A stretch of 64,000 nt of DNA from Rhodococcus sp. B50 (GTDB lineage: Bacteria > Actinomycetota > Actinomycetes > Mycobacteriales > Mycobacteriaceae), in the NCBI RefSeq assembly GCF_013602415.1, contig NZ_WPAG02000002.1, forward strand, positions 2,979,480 to 3,043,479, in the 5' to 3' direction. A model generated the notes under the pieces. It did no database searches. It saw only the letters and a list, made by a program, of their open reading frames with translations, and was not told the origin of the DNA. The position numbers and the translations under genes are program-made. Within the stretch, counting starts at the first letter, position 1; every line of letters begins with the position of its first letter. Shown here piece by piece: positions 19,498-27,998 of the stretch.

Positions 19498-19847
19498 TTC
19501 TGCTCCTCGGTCGACGAAGTCGCATGCGACGCGTCGGGCCAGTCGACGATCGCGTCGAATTCGGGGTGCTTGCGCACGTATTTCGCCACGTAGGGGCACA
19601 CAGGGACGATCCGCTCACCGGATTCGGCAACGTCGGCGAGGGCGAATCCGACGAGACGACCTGCGAGTCCCAGGCCCCCGTAACCGGGGTCGACCTCGGT
19701 GTGGACGAAGACGCGTCGGGCACCGGACGGGCGGTACCGCGTGAATCCCACGACGGTGTCTCCGTCGAGGATCTCGTAGCGTCGCCGCTGCGGCGCGTGC
19801 ACGACGGAGATGTTCTCGAGCCGCGGATCGGAGATGTCGGAATCCAC
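19494..19847 (-). CDS. GNAT-like N-acetyltransferase (NATD1/YjdJ type)
   Basis: A 117-residue compact acetyltransferase-like protein. It carries YEILDGDTVVGFTRYRP, then VFVHTEVDPGYGGLGLAGRLV, where the short acetyl-CoA loop (here GYGGLGLA) is expected, and then ERIVPVCPYVAKYVRKHPEF, the V-P-x-C-x-Y/F block of the small NATD1-like subfamily. Start taken at the GTG 19847; the first residues are not conserved. It overlaps the AhpD-like gene by four bases. The acetyl acceptor is unknown. Confidence 0.8.
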   Translation of the reverse strand: MDSDISDPRLENISVVHAPQRRRYEILDGDTVVGFTRYRPSGARRVFVHTEVDPGYGGLGLAGRLVGFALADVAESGERIVPVCPYVAKYVRKHPEFDAIVDWPDASHATSSTEEQK

Positions 19848-19965
19848 CAGGCGCCCCTTTCGGACCGTTCCCAATTTAGTTGACGATGCAACGATATCAG
19901 TGTGCCCCGCTTCCGACCGGGAAACGGCCGCGCCGCTCACCCGGGGCAGCGGCATACTCGACGGT

Positions 19966-20610
19966 ATGCAACTGACCCATTTCGGCCATTCCTGCATCCT
20001 CGTCGAGCACCTCGGCGTCAAGCTCCTTTTCGACCCCGGAAATTTCTCCCACGGGTTCGAGGGCATCACCGGCCTCGACGCGATCCTCGTGACCCACCAG
20101 CATCCCGACCACGCAGATACGAACCGGCTGCCCGCACTCCTCGAGGCCAATCCCGGCGCGCAGCTGTTCTCCGATCCGCAGTCGGCGACGCTGCTCGACG
20201 GTGCCTGGACTGCGGTGCGTCCCGGCGACTCGTTCTCCGTCGGATCGCTCACCGTACGCGGTACCGGTGGGCGGCACGCGGTGATCCACCCCGACATGCC
20301 GGTCATCGACAACACGGCCTTCCTCGTCGGCGACGACGAGAATCCGTCGCGCCTGCTGCACCCCGGCGACTCGCTGTACATCCCGCACGAACGCGTCGAC
20401 GTGCTGGCCCTGCCGTCGACCGCGCCGTGGCTGAAGATCTGGGAGGCGATCGACTACCTGCGCGCCGTGAATCCGCGGGTCGCGGTGCCGATCCACCAGG
20501 GCATCGTCAACGACAACGGTCGCGGCATCTTCTACGGCCGGTACAGCGAGATGGCGCCGGAGGGCACCGAGTTCCGCGTGCTTCCACACGAGGACGGCGT
20601 CGAGGTCTGA
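19966..20610 (+). CDS. MBL-fold metallo-hydrolase
   Basis: A 214-residue metallo-beta-lactamase fold protein of the UlaG-like type. Metal ligands: the HFGHSC N-terminal block, THQHPDHAD near residue 44 (H-x-H-x-D-H), and further His residues (GGRHAVIH near 103, VPIHQG near 183). Such enzymes hydrolyse phosphodiester, lactone or similar bonds, and the substrate cannot be read from the sequence. The ATG at 19966 directly precedes the family sequence. It is convergent with the FAD-dehydrogenase gene, only 13 bp apart at the stop codons, and divergent from the acetyltransferase gene. Confidence 0.9.
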   Translation: MQLTHFGHSCILVEHLGVKLLFDPGNFSHGFEGITGLDAILVTHQHPDHADTNRLPALLEANPGAQLFSDPQSATLLDGAWTAVRPGDSFSVGSLTVRGTGGRHAVIHPDMPVIDNTAFLVGDDENPSRLLHPGDSLYIPHERVDVLALPSTAPWLKIWEAIDYLRAVNPRVAVPIHQGIVNDNGRGIFYGRYSEMAPEGTEFRVLPHEDGVEV

Positions 20611-20623
20611 TCTCCCGGGAGCT

Positions 20624-22267
20624 TCAGCGGGCGGCGGCGCGACCGGCCGCCCGCCCCGAGAAGATGCATCCGCCGAGGAAGGTGCCCTCGAGCGACCGGT
20701 AGCCGTGCACGCCGCCACCACCGAATCCGGCGACCTCACCGGCGGCGAAGAGACCCTCGAAGACCGATCCGTCCGACCGCAGGACGCGCGACGACAGATC
20801 GGTCTCGAGCCCGCCGAGCGTCTTGCGGGTGAGCAGGTGCAGCTTGACGGCGATGAGCGGTCCGGCCTTCGGGTCGAGGATCCGGTGCGGCGCGGCGATG
20901 CGGACGACGCGGTCGGGGGCGTACGCCCGTGCCGCGCGCACCGCCGCGACCTGAAGATCCTTCGTGTACTTGTTGTCCATCTCGCGGTCGCGGGCCTCGA
21001 CCACCGAACGCACCTGCTCGTAGTCGAGCGGTGCTTCGGGGGTGAGCTCGTTCATACCCGCGACGAGATCGGCGAGCGTGTCGCGGACTACGAAGTCGAC
21101 GCCGTGCTGCTTGAAGGCCTCGACCGGCCCGGGTGCACCCGCCTTGACGCGCTGCAGCAGCAGCCGGACGCTGCGTCCGGTGAGATCGGGGTTCTGTTCG
21201 GAGCCGGACAGTCCGAACTCCTTCTCGATGATCTTCTGGTCGAGCACGAACCAGGTGTGGTCGTAGCCGGTGCTCACGATGTGCTCGAGGGTGCCGAGCG
21301 TGTCGAACCCGGGAAACAGCGGCACCGGCAGCCGCTTGCCCGTGGCGTCGAGCCACAGTGAGGAGGGACCGGGCAGGATGCGGATGCCGTGATCGGGCCA
21401 CACCGGGTCGTAGTTGGTGATGCCCTCGGTGTAGTGCCACATGCGGTCGCGGTTGACGATGTTCCCGCCGGCCTTCTCGGTGATCTCGAGCATCCGGCCG
21501 TCGACGTGCGCGGGCACGCCGCAGAGCATGTGCTTCGGCGGCTCCCCCATCCGCTTCGGCCAGTTCTTCTTCACGAGGTCGTAGTTCCCGCCGATGCCAC
21601 CGGAGGTGACGATCACGGCTCCGGCGGAGAACTCGAAGTCCCCGACGACGGTGCGGGAGGACGCCACGCCTCGCGCCGCGTCGGTGGGTTCGAGGATCGC
21701 CCCGCGCACGCCGGTGGCCGCACCGTCGGTGACGACGAGTTCGTCGACCCGGTGCCGGTGCTTCAACGTCACGAGTCCGCGTTCGACTCCCTCGCGGACC
21801 TTCTTCTCGAAGATCTCGACGAGTCCCGGACCGGTGCCCCAGGTGATGTGGAATCGCGGTACCGAGTTGCCGTGCCCCGCAGCATCGTAACCACCGCGTT
21901 CGGCCCAGTTGACCATCGGGAAGATCTTCAGGCCGCGCTGCTTCAGCCAGGCGTGCTTCTCCCCCGCCGCGAACTCGACGTAGGCCTGGGCCCACCGCCT
22001 CGGCCACCGGTCCTCGATCTCACGGTCGAAGCCGGCCGTGCCCATCCAGTCCTGAAGGGCGAGTTCGTAGGAATCCTTGATCCCGAGCCGCCGCTGTTCG
22101 GGACTGTCGACGAAGAACAGACCACCGAACGACCAGAAGGCTTGTCCGCCCAAGTTGTTCGAGTTCTCTTGGTCGACCAGGAGAACCTTGCGGCCGGCAT
22201 CGATCAGTTCACCGACCGCCACGAGTCCCGCGAGTCCCGCCCCCACCACGATCACGTCAGCGTCCAT
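20624..22267 (-). CDS. FAD-binding dehydrogenase (ketosteroid-dehydrogenase-like)
   Basis: 547 residues of the FAD-dependent dehydrogenase family that includes fumarate reductase flavoproteins and KstD. Dinucleotide site: DVIVVGAGLAGLVAVGEL at residues 4-21. A GGQAFWSFGGLF block follows near 40, and the C-terminal FAD block is AAGEVAGFGGGGVHGYRSLEG near 505. It has the length and motifs of a conserved mycobacterial/rhodococcal protein located in this same purine neighbourhood, between the MBL and DUF2334 genes. The substrate is unknown; 3-ketosteroid dehydrogenase activity should not be assumed. ATG start at 22267. Confidence 0.88.
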   Translation of the reverse strand: MDADVIVVGAGLAGLVAVGELIDAGRKVLLVDQENSNNLGGQAFWSFGGLFFVDSPEQRRLGIKDSYELALQDWMGTAGFDREIEDRWPRRWAQAYVEFAAGEKHAWLKQRGLKIFPMVNWAERGGYDAAGHGNSVPRFHITWGTGPGLVEIFEKKVREGVERGLVTLKHRHRVDELVVTDGAATGVRGAILEPTDAARGVASSRTVVGDFEFSAGAVIVTSGGIGGNYDLVKKNWPKRMGEPPKHMLCGVPAHVDGRMLEITEKAGGNIVNRDRMWHYTEGITNYDPVWPDHGIRILPGPSSLWLDATGKRLPVPLFPGFDTLGTLEHIVSTGYDHTWFVLDQKIIEKEFGLSGSEQNPDLTGRSVRLLLQRVKAGAPGPVEAFKQHGVDFVVRDTLADLVAGMNELTPEAPLDYEQVRSVVEARDREMDNKYTKDLQVAAVRAARAYAPDRVVRIAAPHRILDPKAGPLIAVKLHLLTRKTLGGLETDLSSRVLRSDGSVFEGLFAAGEVAGFGGGGVHGYRSLEGTFLGGCIFSGRAAGRAAAR

Positions 22268-22325
22268 GGCCGCAAACACTACCGAGCGGAAGTGACGACC
22301 GGGAGACCCGCCGAGGTCGACGGGA

Positions 22326-23030
22326 TCACGCCGCGACGATGCTCGCGGAACGCCGCTGCCAGCTGTAGACGGTCGGTTCCGCACCGTGGTGCAGCGCGAC
22401 GTCCACGGCGTCGAGGATCGCCTGCCGGGGTCCGGACTCGGCGAGCCGAGGAGCCGCGATCGCCAACCGGAGCAACTCGCCCCGCCGTGCCACCCGCGAC
22501 GCGCCGATCACCATCGCCCGGCACCACCACGGCTCCGACTTCGCACCGTCACCGATGCCGTACACCCGCGACTTCGTCACGGTGCCCGCCGCGAGATCGC
22601 GGATCCCGGCGATGTCCGCCATCATCCGGAAACCGACCTGCGGAAGTGCGGCCACCGCTCCGGACGAGGCGAGCCATCGCGGAGGTGCGAACAGCCGCGT
22701 GCGGAGGCCCGTCTCCTCGAGCACGCGGTCGGCCGCGAGCAGGCGCAGTCGCGCCTCGTGCTCGGGCAGTGTGGCGAACTCGGCGCGACGACGCTTCGTC
22801 GCCGCCTGGTCGTATCCGTGCAACACGATCGCGTCGCCGGCCTCGCGTCGTTCGAGCAGCCATTCCTGCGTCGCCGGATCCCGCACGAGACGGTAATGGT
22901 CCTTCAGGCGGGGAGCGACGAGCAGCGACAACGGCACACCGCGCGCATCCATCTCTCGCGCGAAGCCGTCCACGACGTCGCGCGTGACATCCCGGATACC
23001 CGATACCGACACGATCATCCGTCCGTTCAT
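22326..23030 (-). CDS. DUF2334 polysaccharide-deacetylase-like protein
   Basis: A 234-residue protein starting MNGRMIVSVSGIRDVTRD. It resembles DUF2334, a divergent branch of the NodB/polysaccharide deacetylase fold: a PLSLLVAPRLKDHY strand, then DAIVLHGYDQ near 69, and RLFAPPRWLASS near 117, in the order of the deacetylase barrel. The usual metal-binding D-D and H-x3-H motifs are only partly recognizable, so catalytic activity is uncertain. It is probably co-oriented with the FAD-dehydrogenase gene, with a 58-bp gap. Confidence 0.75.
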   Translation of the reverse strand: MNGRMIVSVSGIRDVTRDVVDGFAREMDARGVPLSLLVAPRLKDHYRLVRDPATQEWLLERREAGDAIVLHGYDQAATKRRRAEFATLPEHEARLRLLAADRVLEETGLRTRLFAPPRWLASSGAVAALPQVGFRMMADIAGIRDLAAGTVTKSRVYGIGDGAKSEPWWCRAMVIGASRVARRGELLRLAIAAPRLAESGPRQAILDAVDVALHHGAEPTVYSWQRRSASIVAA

Positions 23031-23163
23031 GACTGCAAGCGTCCGGCATGCGGATGAACAGGAACCTGCCGAGTGGGCGAAGTCCCGGTGAAACCTTACG
23101 AGGACCGGTCCCGATCGGCACACTGGGACACACCCCCGCACCCTGCCCCTGACGAGGAGCGCC

Positions 23164-24312
23164 ATGCCTGCCGACCCGCGTGTCGACTGGGACCCTCGCT
23201 CGCCGGCCGTTCAGGACGATCAGATCGCCGCCTACGACGACATGCGCCGCAGGTGCCCCGTCGCCCACAGTCGGTACGGCAACTGGACCGTGTTCCGTCA
23301 CGCGGACGTCGTGCGCATCCTCGATAACCCTGCGACCTTCAGCAATCGGGTCTCTCGGCATCTGTCGGTCCCGAACGGCATGGATCCGCCCGAACACACG
23401 CCGTACCGGGCGGTCAACGACCGATACTTCACGCCCGAGCGGATGCGCGCCTTCGAACCACACTGCCGCGATGTGGCACGCGGACTGGTCGAGGAGCTCG
23501 GCGCCGGGGAGATCGAGATCATGTCCGCTCTCGCCGAGCCGTTCGCGAACCGGATCCAGTGCCGTTTCATGGGCTGGCCCGAGACGTTGCACGAACCGTT
23601 ACGCAGGTGGGCACGCAAGAACCGGGAGGCCTCCCTCGCGCTCGACCGGGAGGCGATGGCTGCGGTCGCCATCGAGTTCGACACCTACATCCGCGAACAG
23701 CTCGCCGAGCGCCGCGTGGCCCCCACGCACGACGTCACGTCCGAACTGCTCGCCGAGCAGGTCGACGGAAGGACGTTGTCCGACGAAGAACTCGTCTCCC
23801 TGATCCGCAATTGGACGGTCGGTGAGCTGAGCACCATAGCCGCGTGCGTCGGAATCATCGTCTTCTTCCTGGCATCACGTCCCGGCGTCCAGAGTCATCT
23901 GAGAGCCGAACCGGACCGGATCCGCGCTGCCTGCGACGAAATCCTGCGTATCCATGCGCCGCTGATCGCCAACCGCCGCCGAACGACCTGCGACGTCGTT
24001 ATCGCCGACCGCGAGATTCCCGCGGACGAACGCATCATGGTGTTGTGGGCGTCGGCCAACCGCGACGAGAGGGTGTTCGGCGATCCCGACGAATTCAGGC
24101 TCGACCGAGACCCCGGTGTCAACCTGCTCTACGGTCGCGGCATCCACGCGTGTCCCGGCGCGCCGCTCGCCCGACTCGAACTCACCGTGCTTGTCGAGGA
24201 ACTGCTCGCCGCGATGACGTCCGTCACCGCGCCGACTGCTGTCCGGCCGGCCTACGCCGCGTATCCGGCCGGTGGATTCACGAAGGTTCCGGTATCGCTC
24301 CTACGTCGATGA
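23164..24312 (+). CDS. Cytochrome P450
   Basis: A 382-residue bacterial P450 using separate redox partners. The haem-thiolate site is YGRGIHACPGAPLARLEL near residue 321, with Tyr in place of the usual Phe at its start. The ExxR helix (about residue 251) reads DEILRIHAP. The I helix has VGELSTIAACVG where most P450s have AGxDT, so the typical acid-alcohol pair is altered; related actinobacterial P450s with GDL(G/S)S-type I helices are known. The ATG at 23164 follows GAGGAGCGCC. No ferredoxin is adjacent. The substrate is unknown; the next gene is a reductase on the same strand with a 68-bp gap. Confidence 0.9.
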   Translation: MPADPRVDWDPRSPAVQDDQIAAYDDMRRRCPVAHSRYGNWTVFRHADVVRILDNPATFSNRVSRHLSVPNGMDPPEHTPYRAVNDRYFTPERMRAFEPHCRDVARGLVEELGAGEIEIMSALAEPFANRIQCRFMGWPETLHEPLRRWARKNREASLALDREAMAAVAIEFDTYIREQLAERRVAPTHDVTSELLAEQVDGRTLSDEELVSLIRNWTVGELSTIAACVGIIVFFLASRPGVQSHLRAEPDRIRAACDEILRIHAPLIANRRRTTCDVVIADREIPADERIMVLWASANRDERVFGDPDEFRLDRDPGVNLLYGRGIHACPGAPLARLELTVLVEELLAAMTSVTAPTAVRPAYAAYPAGGFTKVPVSLLRR

Positions 24313-24380
24313 GCCGCACCGATATCCCGCTCATCGGGATTGTGTCGACGGCCACACCGAGGCGGGCATAGCGTCCGGGC

Positions 24381-26507
24381 GTGGCAGTCCCGAACCAGAC
24401 CTATGCGCACCTTCTCTCCCCCGGCACCATCGGGCCGATCACCCTGGACAACCGCGTGGTGATGCCCGCCATGGACATGAACCTCTGCGAAGACGGGGAG
24501 ATCGAGCAGGGTGACATCGACCATTTCGTCGCCCGAGCGGCCGGAGGCACCGGTCTGATCGTCACCGGATGCTGCGCGGTCGCCTATCCGGCGGGATGCG
24601 CCAGCACGAAGGAACCCGGCCTGTCCGAGGACCGGTTCATCCCCGGCCTCCGTGCACTGGCAGACGCCGTCCACGAAGCCGGCAGCAAACTGTGCGTGCA
24701 GATGGTGCACCACGGCAAGGTCGCGCGCATCGACACCCTGCAGGGCCGGCCGCAACTCGTGCCGAGCATCCCGAAGCCGCCGAGCGACATGAGCGCGATG
24801 GCCGATTGCACCCCCGCGGAACTGCAGCGCATGGCGTCGGTCCAGGGTGGTGTGCAGGCCGGCTACAACGAGGCCACCGAGAGCGACATCGAGTGGCTGG
24901 TCCGGATGTTCGCCGAGGCCGCTGGTCGGGTCGCCGTCGCCGGAGCGGATGCCGTCGAGATCCACGCCGCCCACAATTACGTGCTCGGCGCCTTCCTCAG
25001 CCGCTACACGAACCAGCGCACCGACGAGTACGGCGGGTCGCTGGAGAACCGGGCCCGGCTGACCTGCGAGGTGATCCGCGCGGTCAAGGCCGAGGTGGGC
25101 GACCGCCTCGCCGTCATCGTGCGCCTGGCCGGCCAGGAGTACGGCGAGTCGGAGGGGCTGACCGTCGAGGAATCCGCCGCTGCCGCAGTGCTGTTCGAGC
25201 AGGCCGGTGCCGACGCCCTGCACGTCACGGGAACCGCGCTCAATGCGTTCGCGAACTTCACCGATGGTCCCCTGCCGGACAAGGTCGGCTTCTATACCGC
25301 GGACGCCGAGGTCATCAAGCGCGCGGTGTCGATCCCCGTCATCACCGTCGGCCGCATGCTGCCGGAGGTCGGCGAGCGGATGATCGCCGAGGGCGTCACC
25401 GACTTCGTCGCGATGGGCCGTCAGTTGCTGGCCGACCCCGCGCTCGTCGCCAAGCTGAAGCAGGGGCGCACGGAGCAGATCCGCCCGTGCATCAACTGCT
25501 ACGTGTGCGTGCAGGAGAACTTCTGGGATGCCACGCCGATCTGCGCGGTCAATCCGGCGCTCGGCAACGAGACGCTCGTGCCGTTCGTCCGCAGCGCGGC
25601 GCCGAAGCACGTCGTCGTGGTGGGTGCCGGGCCCGGTGGCCTCGAGACGGCGCGCGTCGCCACCGAGCGAGGACACCGCGTCACCGTCCTGGACAAGACC
25701 GACCGGCTGGGCGGGACCTTGTGGTTCTCGACCCTCACCACCCCCGACAACGAACGGCTGCTGAAGTGGCTGACGGCCGAGGTCGCCCGCCTCGGCATCG
25801 ACGTGCGGCTCGGAACCGAGGCCACCGCCGCATCGATCCGTGCCCTGAATCCGGACGTGGTGGTCGTCGCGACGGGCGCGGTGCGGGAGCGTCCCACCGT
25901 GCCGGGCGGAGACCTGCCGCACGTGCACACCGGCGACAGCATGCGTGCGCTCATGACGGGCGCGGGCGACGTCTCCGACCAGTCGTCTGTGCTGCGGGTG
26001 ATGGGCCGGTTGGGCAAGCTCGCGGGTATCACCACGAGCCCGCGGAGGATCCGCGATCTGAGCCGACGGTTCCTGCGTTTCCTGCCGATGGCGAAGGACG
26101 TGGTCGTGATCGGCGGGTCGCTCGTCGGCCTCGAACTGGCCGAGTTCATGGCCGAACGCGGCAGCCGGGTGACCCTGCTCGCCGAGGGGCAGCAGCTCGG
26201 AGTGCCGATGGCGATGCCGCGCCGCTGGACCGCCGTCAAGCACGCGCGCGAGGTGGGTCTCGAGGTGCACCGCAACACGACCGTCGAGCGCATCACGCGG
26301 AAGACGGTGGAGTTCACCGTCGGCGGGGAGACGAAGTCGGTGCGCGCCCGGATGGTCGTCGTCGCGTCCGGGGTGTCGGCGGCGGCACCGCTCGCCGACG
26401 AGCTGGCCGGCTCGGGCATCGACGTCCGGGTCGTCGGGGACGCCGGTCGGGTCGACTACATCGAGGGCGCCATCCACAGTGCATGGAAGGTCGCGACCGA
26501 GCTGTGA
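24381..26507 (+). CDS. FAD/FMN/4Fe-4S oxidoreductase (2,4-dienoyl-CoA reductase/OYE family)
   Basis: A 708-residue protein of the FadH/trimethylamine-dehydrogenase type. Residues 1-350 are an old-yellow-enzyme TIM barrel (IGPITLDNRVVMPAMD, HAAHNYVLGAFLS near 194, YGGSLENRARL). The 4Fe-4S ligands lie in CINCYVCVQENF...C near 372-390. C-terminal Rossmann folds bind FAD and NAD(P)H: VVVVGAGPGGLETARV near 412 and VVVIGGSLVGLELAEF near 574. It probably reduces an activated C=C bond. The GTG start at 24381 puts the first conserved block within 25 residues. It may work with the upstream P450, but this is only inferred from position. Confidence 0.9.
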   Translation: MAVPNQTYAHLLSPGTIGPITLDNRVVMPAMDMNLCEDGEIEQGDIDHFVARAAGGTGLIVTGCCAVAYPAGCASTKEPGLSEDRFIPGLRALADAVHEAGSKLCVQMVHHGKVARIDTLQGRPQLVPSIPKPPSDMSAMADCTPAELQRMASVQGGVQAGYNEATESDIEWLVRMFAEAAGRVAVAGADAVEIHAAHNYVLGAFLSRYTNQRTDEYGGSLENRARLTCEVIRAVKAEVGDRLAVIVRLAGQEYGESEGLTVEESAAAAVLFEQAGADALHVTGTALNAFANFTDGPLPDKVGFYTADAEVIKRAVSIPVITVGRMLPEVGERMIAEGVTDFVAMGRQLLADPALVAKLKQGRTEQIRPCINCYVCVQENFWDATPICAVNPALGNETLVPFVRSAAPKHVVVVGAGPGGLETARVATERGHRVTVLDKTDRLGGTLWFSTLTTPDNERLLKWLTAEVARLGIDVRLGTEATAASIRALNPDVVVVATGAVRERPTVPGGDLPHVHTGDSMRALMTGAGDVSDQSSVLRVMGRLGKLAGITTSPRRIRDLSRRFLRFLPMAKDVVVIGGSLVGLELAEFMAERGSRVTLLAEGQQLGVPMAMPRRWTAVKHAREVGLEVHRNTTVERITRKTVEFTVGGETKSVRARMVVVASGVSAAAPLADELAGSGIDVRVVGDAGRVDYIEGAIHSAWKVATEL

Positions 26508-26510
26508 GAG

Positions 26511-26554
26511 CGGGTGACGGCCGGCTCGTGCACTCGCGAACCGGCCGCCACCCG
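26511..26554. terminator. Hairpin between convergent reductase and bluB
   Basis: Arms 26511-26524 (CGGGTGACGGCCGG) and 26541-26554 pair with one mismatch around a 16-nt loop, filling the short gap between the two convergent stop codons. Probably a bidirectional terminator. Confidence 0.7.
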
Positions 26555-26559
26555 TCGGG

Positions 26560-27219
26560 TCAGGCTTCCTGGTTACCCGGTCCCACGAACCTGTCGCGGT
26601 GCACCGCCTCTTCGAGCGGGCGACCCTTGCGCCAGCCGAACCGTTCGAGATCGGGCACTTCCTGGAGCCGGGTGACCGGCCCCACGCACAGCCACGCGAT
26701 GGGACGCGCGGGTGCGCTCACTCCGACGAAGTCGGCGAGGAAATCCTCTTCGTAGAACGACACCCAACCCACGCCGAGGCCCTCGGCGGTCGCGGCGAGC
26801 CACAGGTTCTGGATCGCCAGGACGGCCGAGAAGAGGCCGGATTCGTCGATGGTGTGCCGGCCGAGGATGTGCTTGCCGCCGCGCTCGGGGTCGTAGGTGA
26901 CGACGACCCCGGTGCGGGACTCGACGATGCCTTCGATCTTGATGGGGTCGAAGGTGCTCTTCCGGTCCTCGGGGAGGGAGTCGGCGAACGCCTGCCGGCA
27001 ACCGGCGACGTGCTCGGCGAACTCCTTCAGGCGCTGTTCGTCCTGGACGACGACGAAGTCCCAGGGCTGGGTGTTGCCGACGCTGGGTGCGTGGTGGGCG
27101 GCCCGCAGGATGCGCATCAGCGCATCCTCGTCGAGCCGTTCCCCGCTGAATTCGGCACGGACGTCGCGACGCATGCGGATGATGTCGTACAGCGCATCCC
27201 GCGCTTCGATGCTGAACAT
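26560..27219 (-). CDS. bluB: 5,6-Dimethylbenzimidazole synthase
   Basis: A 219-residue nitroreductase-fold protein. BluB converts reduced FMN and oxygen to 5,6-dimethylbenzimidazole, the lower ligand of cobalamin. Support: the N-terminal IIRMRRDVRAEF block, with the Asp that is essential in characterized BluB; APSVGNTQPWDFVVV near residue 50; and GLGVGWVSFYE near 150. Ordinary nitroreductases usually lack the RRDxR block. It lies five bases downstream of the glutathione peroxidase gene, so the two are probably co-transcribed. No other cobalamin gene is nearby, and no cobalamin riboswitch was recognised upstream. Confidence 0.85.
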   Translation of the reverse strand: MFSIEARDALYDIIRMRRDVRAEFSGERLDEDALMRILRAAHHAPSVGNTQPWDFVVVQDEQRLKEFAEHVAGCRQAFADSLPEDRKSTFDPIKIEGIVESRTGVVVTYDPERGGKHILGRHTIDESGLFSAVLAIQNLWLAATAEGLGVGWVSFYEEDFLADFVGVSAPARPIAWLCVGPVTRLQEVPDLERFGWRKGRPLEEAVHRDRFVGPGNQEA

Positions 27220-27224
27220 GGAGA

Positions 27225-27719
27225 TCAGGCCGGCAGGATCTCTTCGAGGGCGTCGAGGATCTCGGGTGCATCCGGTTCCGTGCGGGGACGGAAGCGCGCG
27301 GCGACCGTGCCGTCGGGAGCGATGAGGAACTTCTCGAAGTTCCACTGGATGTCGCCGGCCTCCCCGGAAGCGTCCGGGTGCTTGGTGAGCTCGGCGTAGA
27401 GCGGATGTCGGTTCTCGCCGTTGACGTCGATCTTCTCGAACAGCGGGAAGGTCACCCCGTAGGTGGTGGAGCAGAACTCCTGGATCTCCTCCGGCGTGCC
27501 GGGTTCCTGTCCCATGAACTGGTTGCACGGCACGCCCACGACGAACAGTCCGCGGTCGCGGTACTCCTGAGCGAGCTTCTCGAGCGCCGTGTACTGCGGG
27601 GTCAGCCCGCACTTGGACGCGACGTTCACGACGAGAACCGCGTGGCCCTCGTACGCGCCGAGATTCGTGGGTTCACCCGAGAGGGTGTTGATCGGGATGT
27701 CCTGGAGAGGCGTGGTCAT
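27225..27719 (-). CDS. Glutathione/thioredoxin peroxidase
   Basis: A 164-residue GPx-family peroxidase reducing hydroperoxides; actinobacterial members use thioredoxin or mycothiol systems rather than glutathione. The peroxidatic Cys is Cys37 in NVASKCGLTPQ, with the Gln in VPCNQFMGQEPG near 72 and the Trp-Asn in IQWNFEKFLIAPDG near 125, completing the family tetrad. It is the Cys and not the selenocysteine form. ATG start at 27719. It is followed immediately by bluB. Confidence 0.93.
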   Translation of the reverse strand: MTTPLQDIPINTLSGEPTNLGAYEGHAVLVVNVASKCGLTPQYTALEKLAQEYRDRGLFVVGVPCNQFMGQEPGTPEEIQEFCSTTYGVTFPLFEKIDVNGENRHPLYAELTKHPDASGEAGDIQWNFEKFLIAPDGTVAARFRPRTEPDAPEILDALEEILPA

Positions 27720-27766
27720 GCATCCAAACTATCGTGTGCCCGATCACTCCCCCGAACGTCGGCGTG

Positions 27767-27998
27767 CTACATCTTCTCCCCCAGGAGCTCGACGGCCTGC
27801 CCGACCCACCTCCGGAACCGCTCCTCATCGAGTTCCTCGAGCCGGCGGATGTCGTGATAGCGCATCTCCGATGTCGGGCTTCCACTCTGGCATCGCCGCG
27901 ATGTAGGCCTCGACCGGTTCCCTGCCCATCCCCTTCGGGATCTGCGGATTCCCACCCGACAACAGCTTCGGTCCGGTCTCCTTCTCGGACTCGCTCAC
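27767..27998 (-). pseudogene. DUF1801 protein, internally deleted and frameshifted
   Basis: The N-terminal part from the GTG at 27998 reads MSESEKETGPKLLSGGNPQ and then VEAYIAAMPEWKPDIG, the start of an actinobacterial DUF1801 (YdhG-like) protein. In another frame, ending at 27767, the C-terminal block MRYHDIRRLEELDEERFRRW-VGQAVELLGEKM is the usual DUF1801 end. The central roughly 70 codons, including the conserved VKWNSPFYG-type region, are missing, and the two parts join near 27870 in different frames. The GTG overlaps the stop of the SRPBCC gene, so an intact operon partner has decayed. A short N-terminal peptide ending at 27825 could still be made. Confidence 0.7.

Noticed and set aside
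20624..22267. FAD dehydrogenase as a true 3-ketosteroid dehydrogenase (kstD)
   Set aside because: Only family-level similarity; it sits in a purine neighbourhood without steroid catabolism genes.
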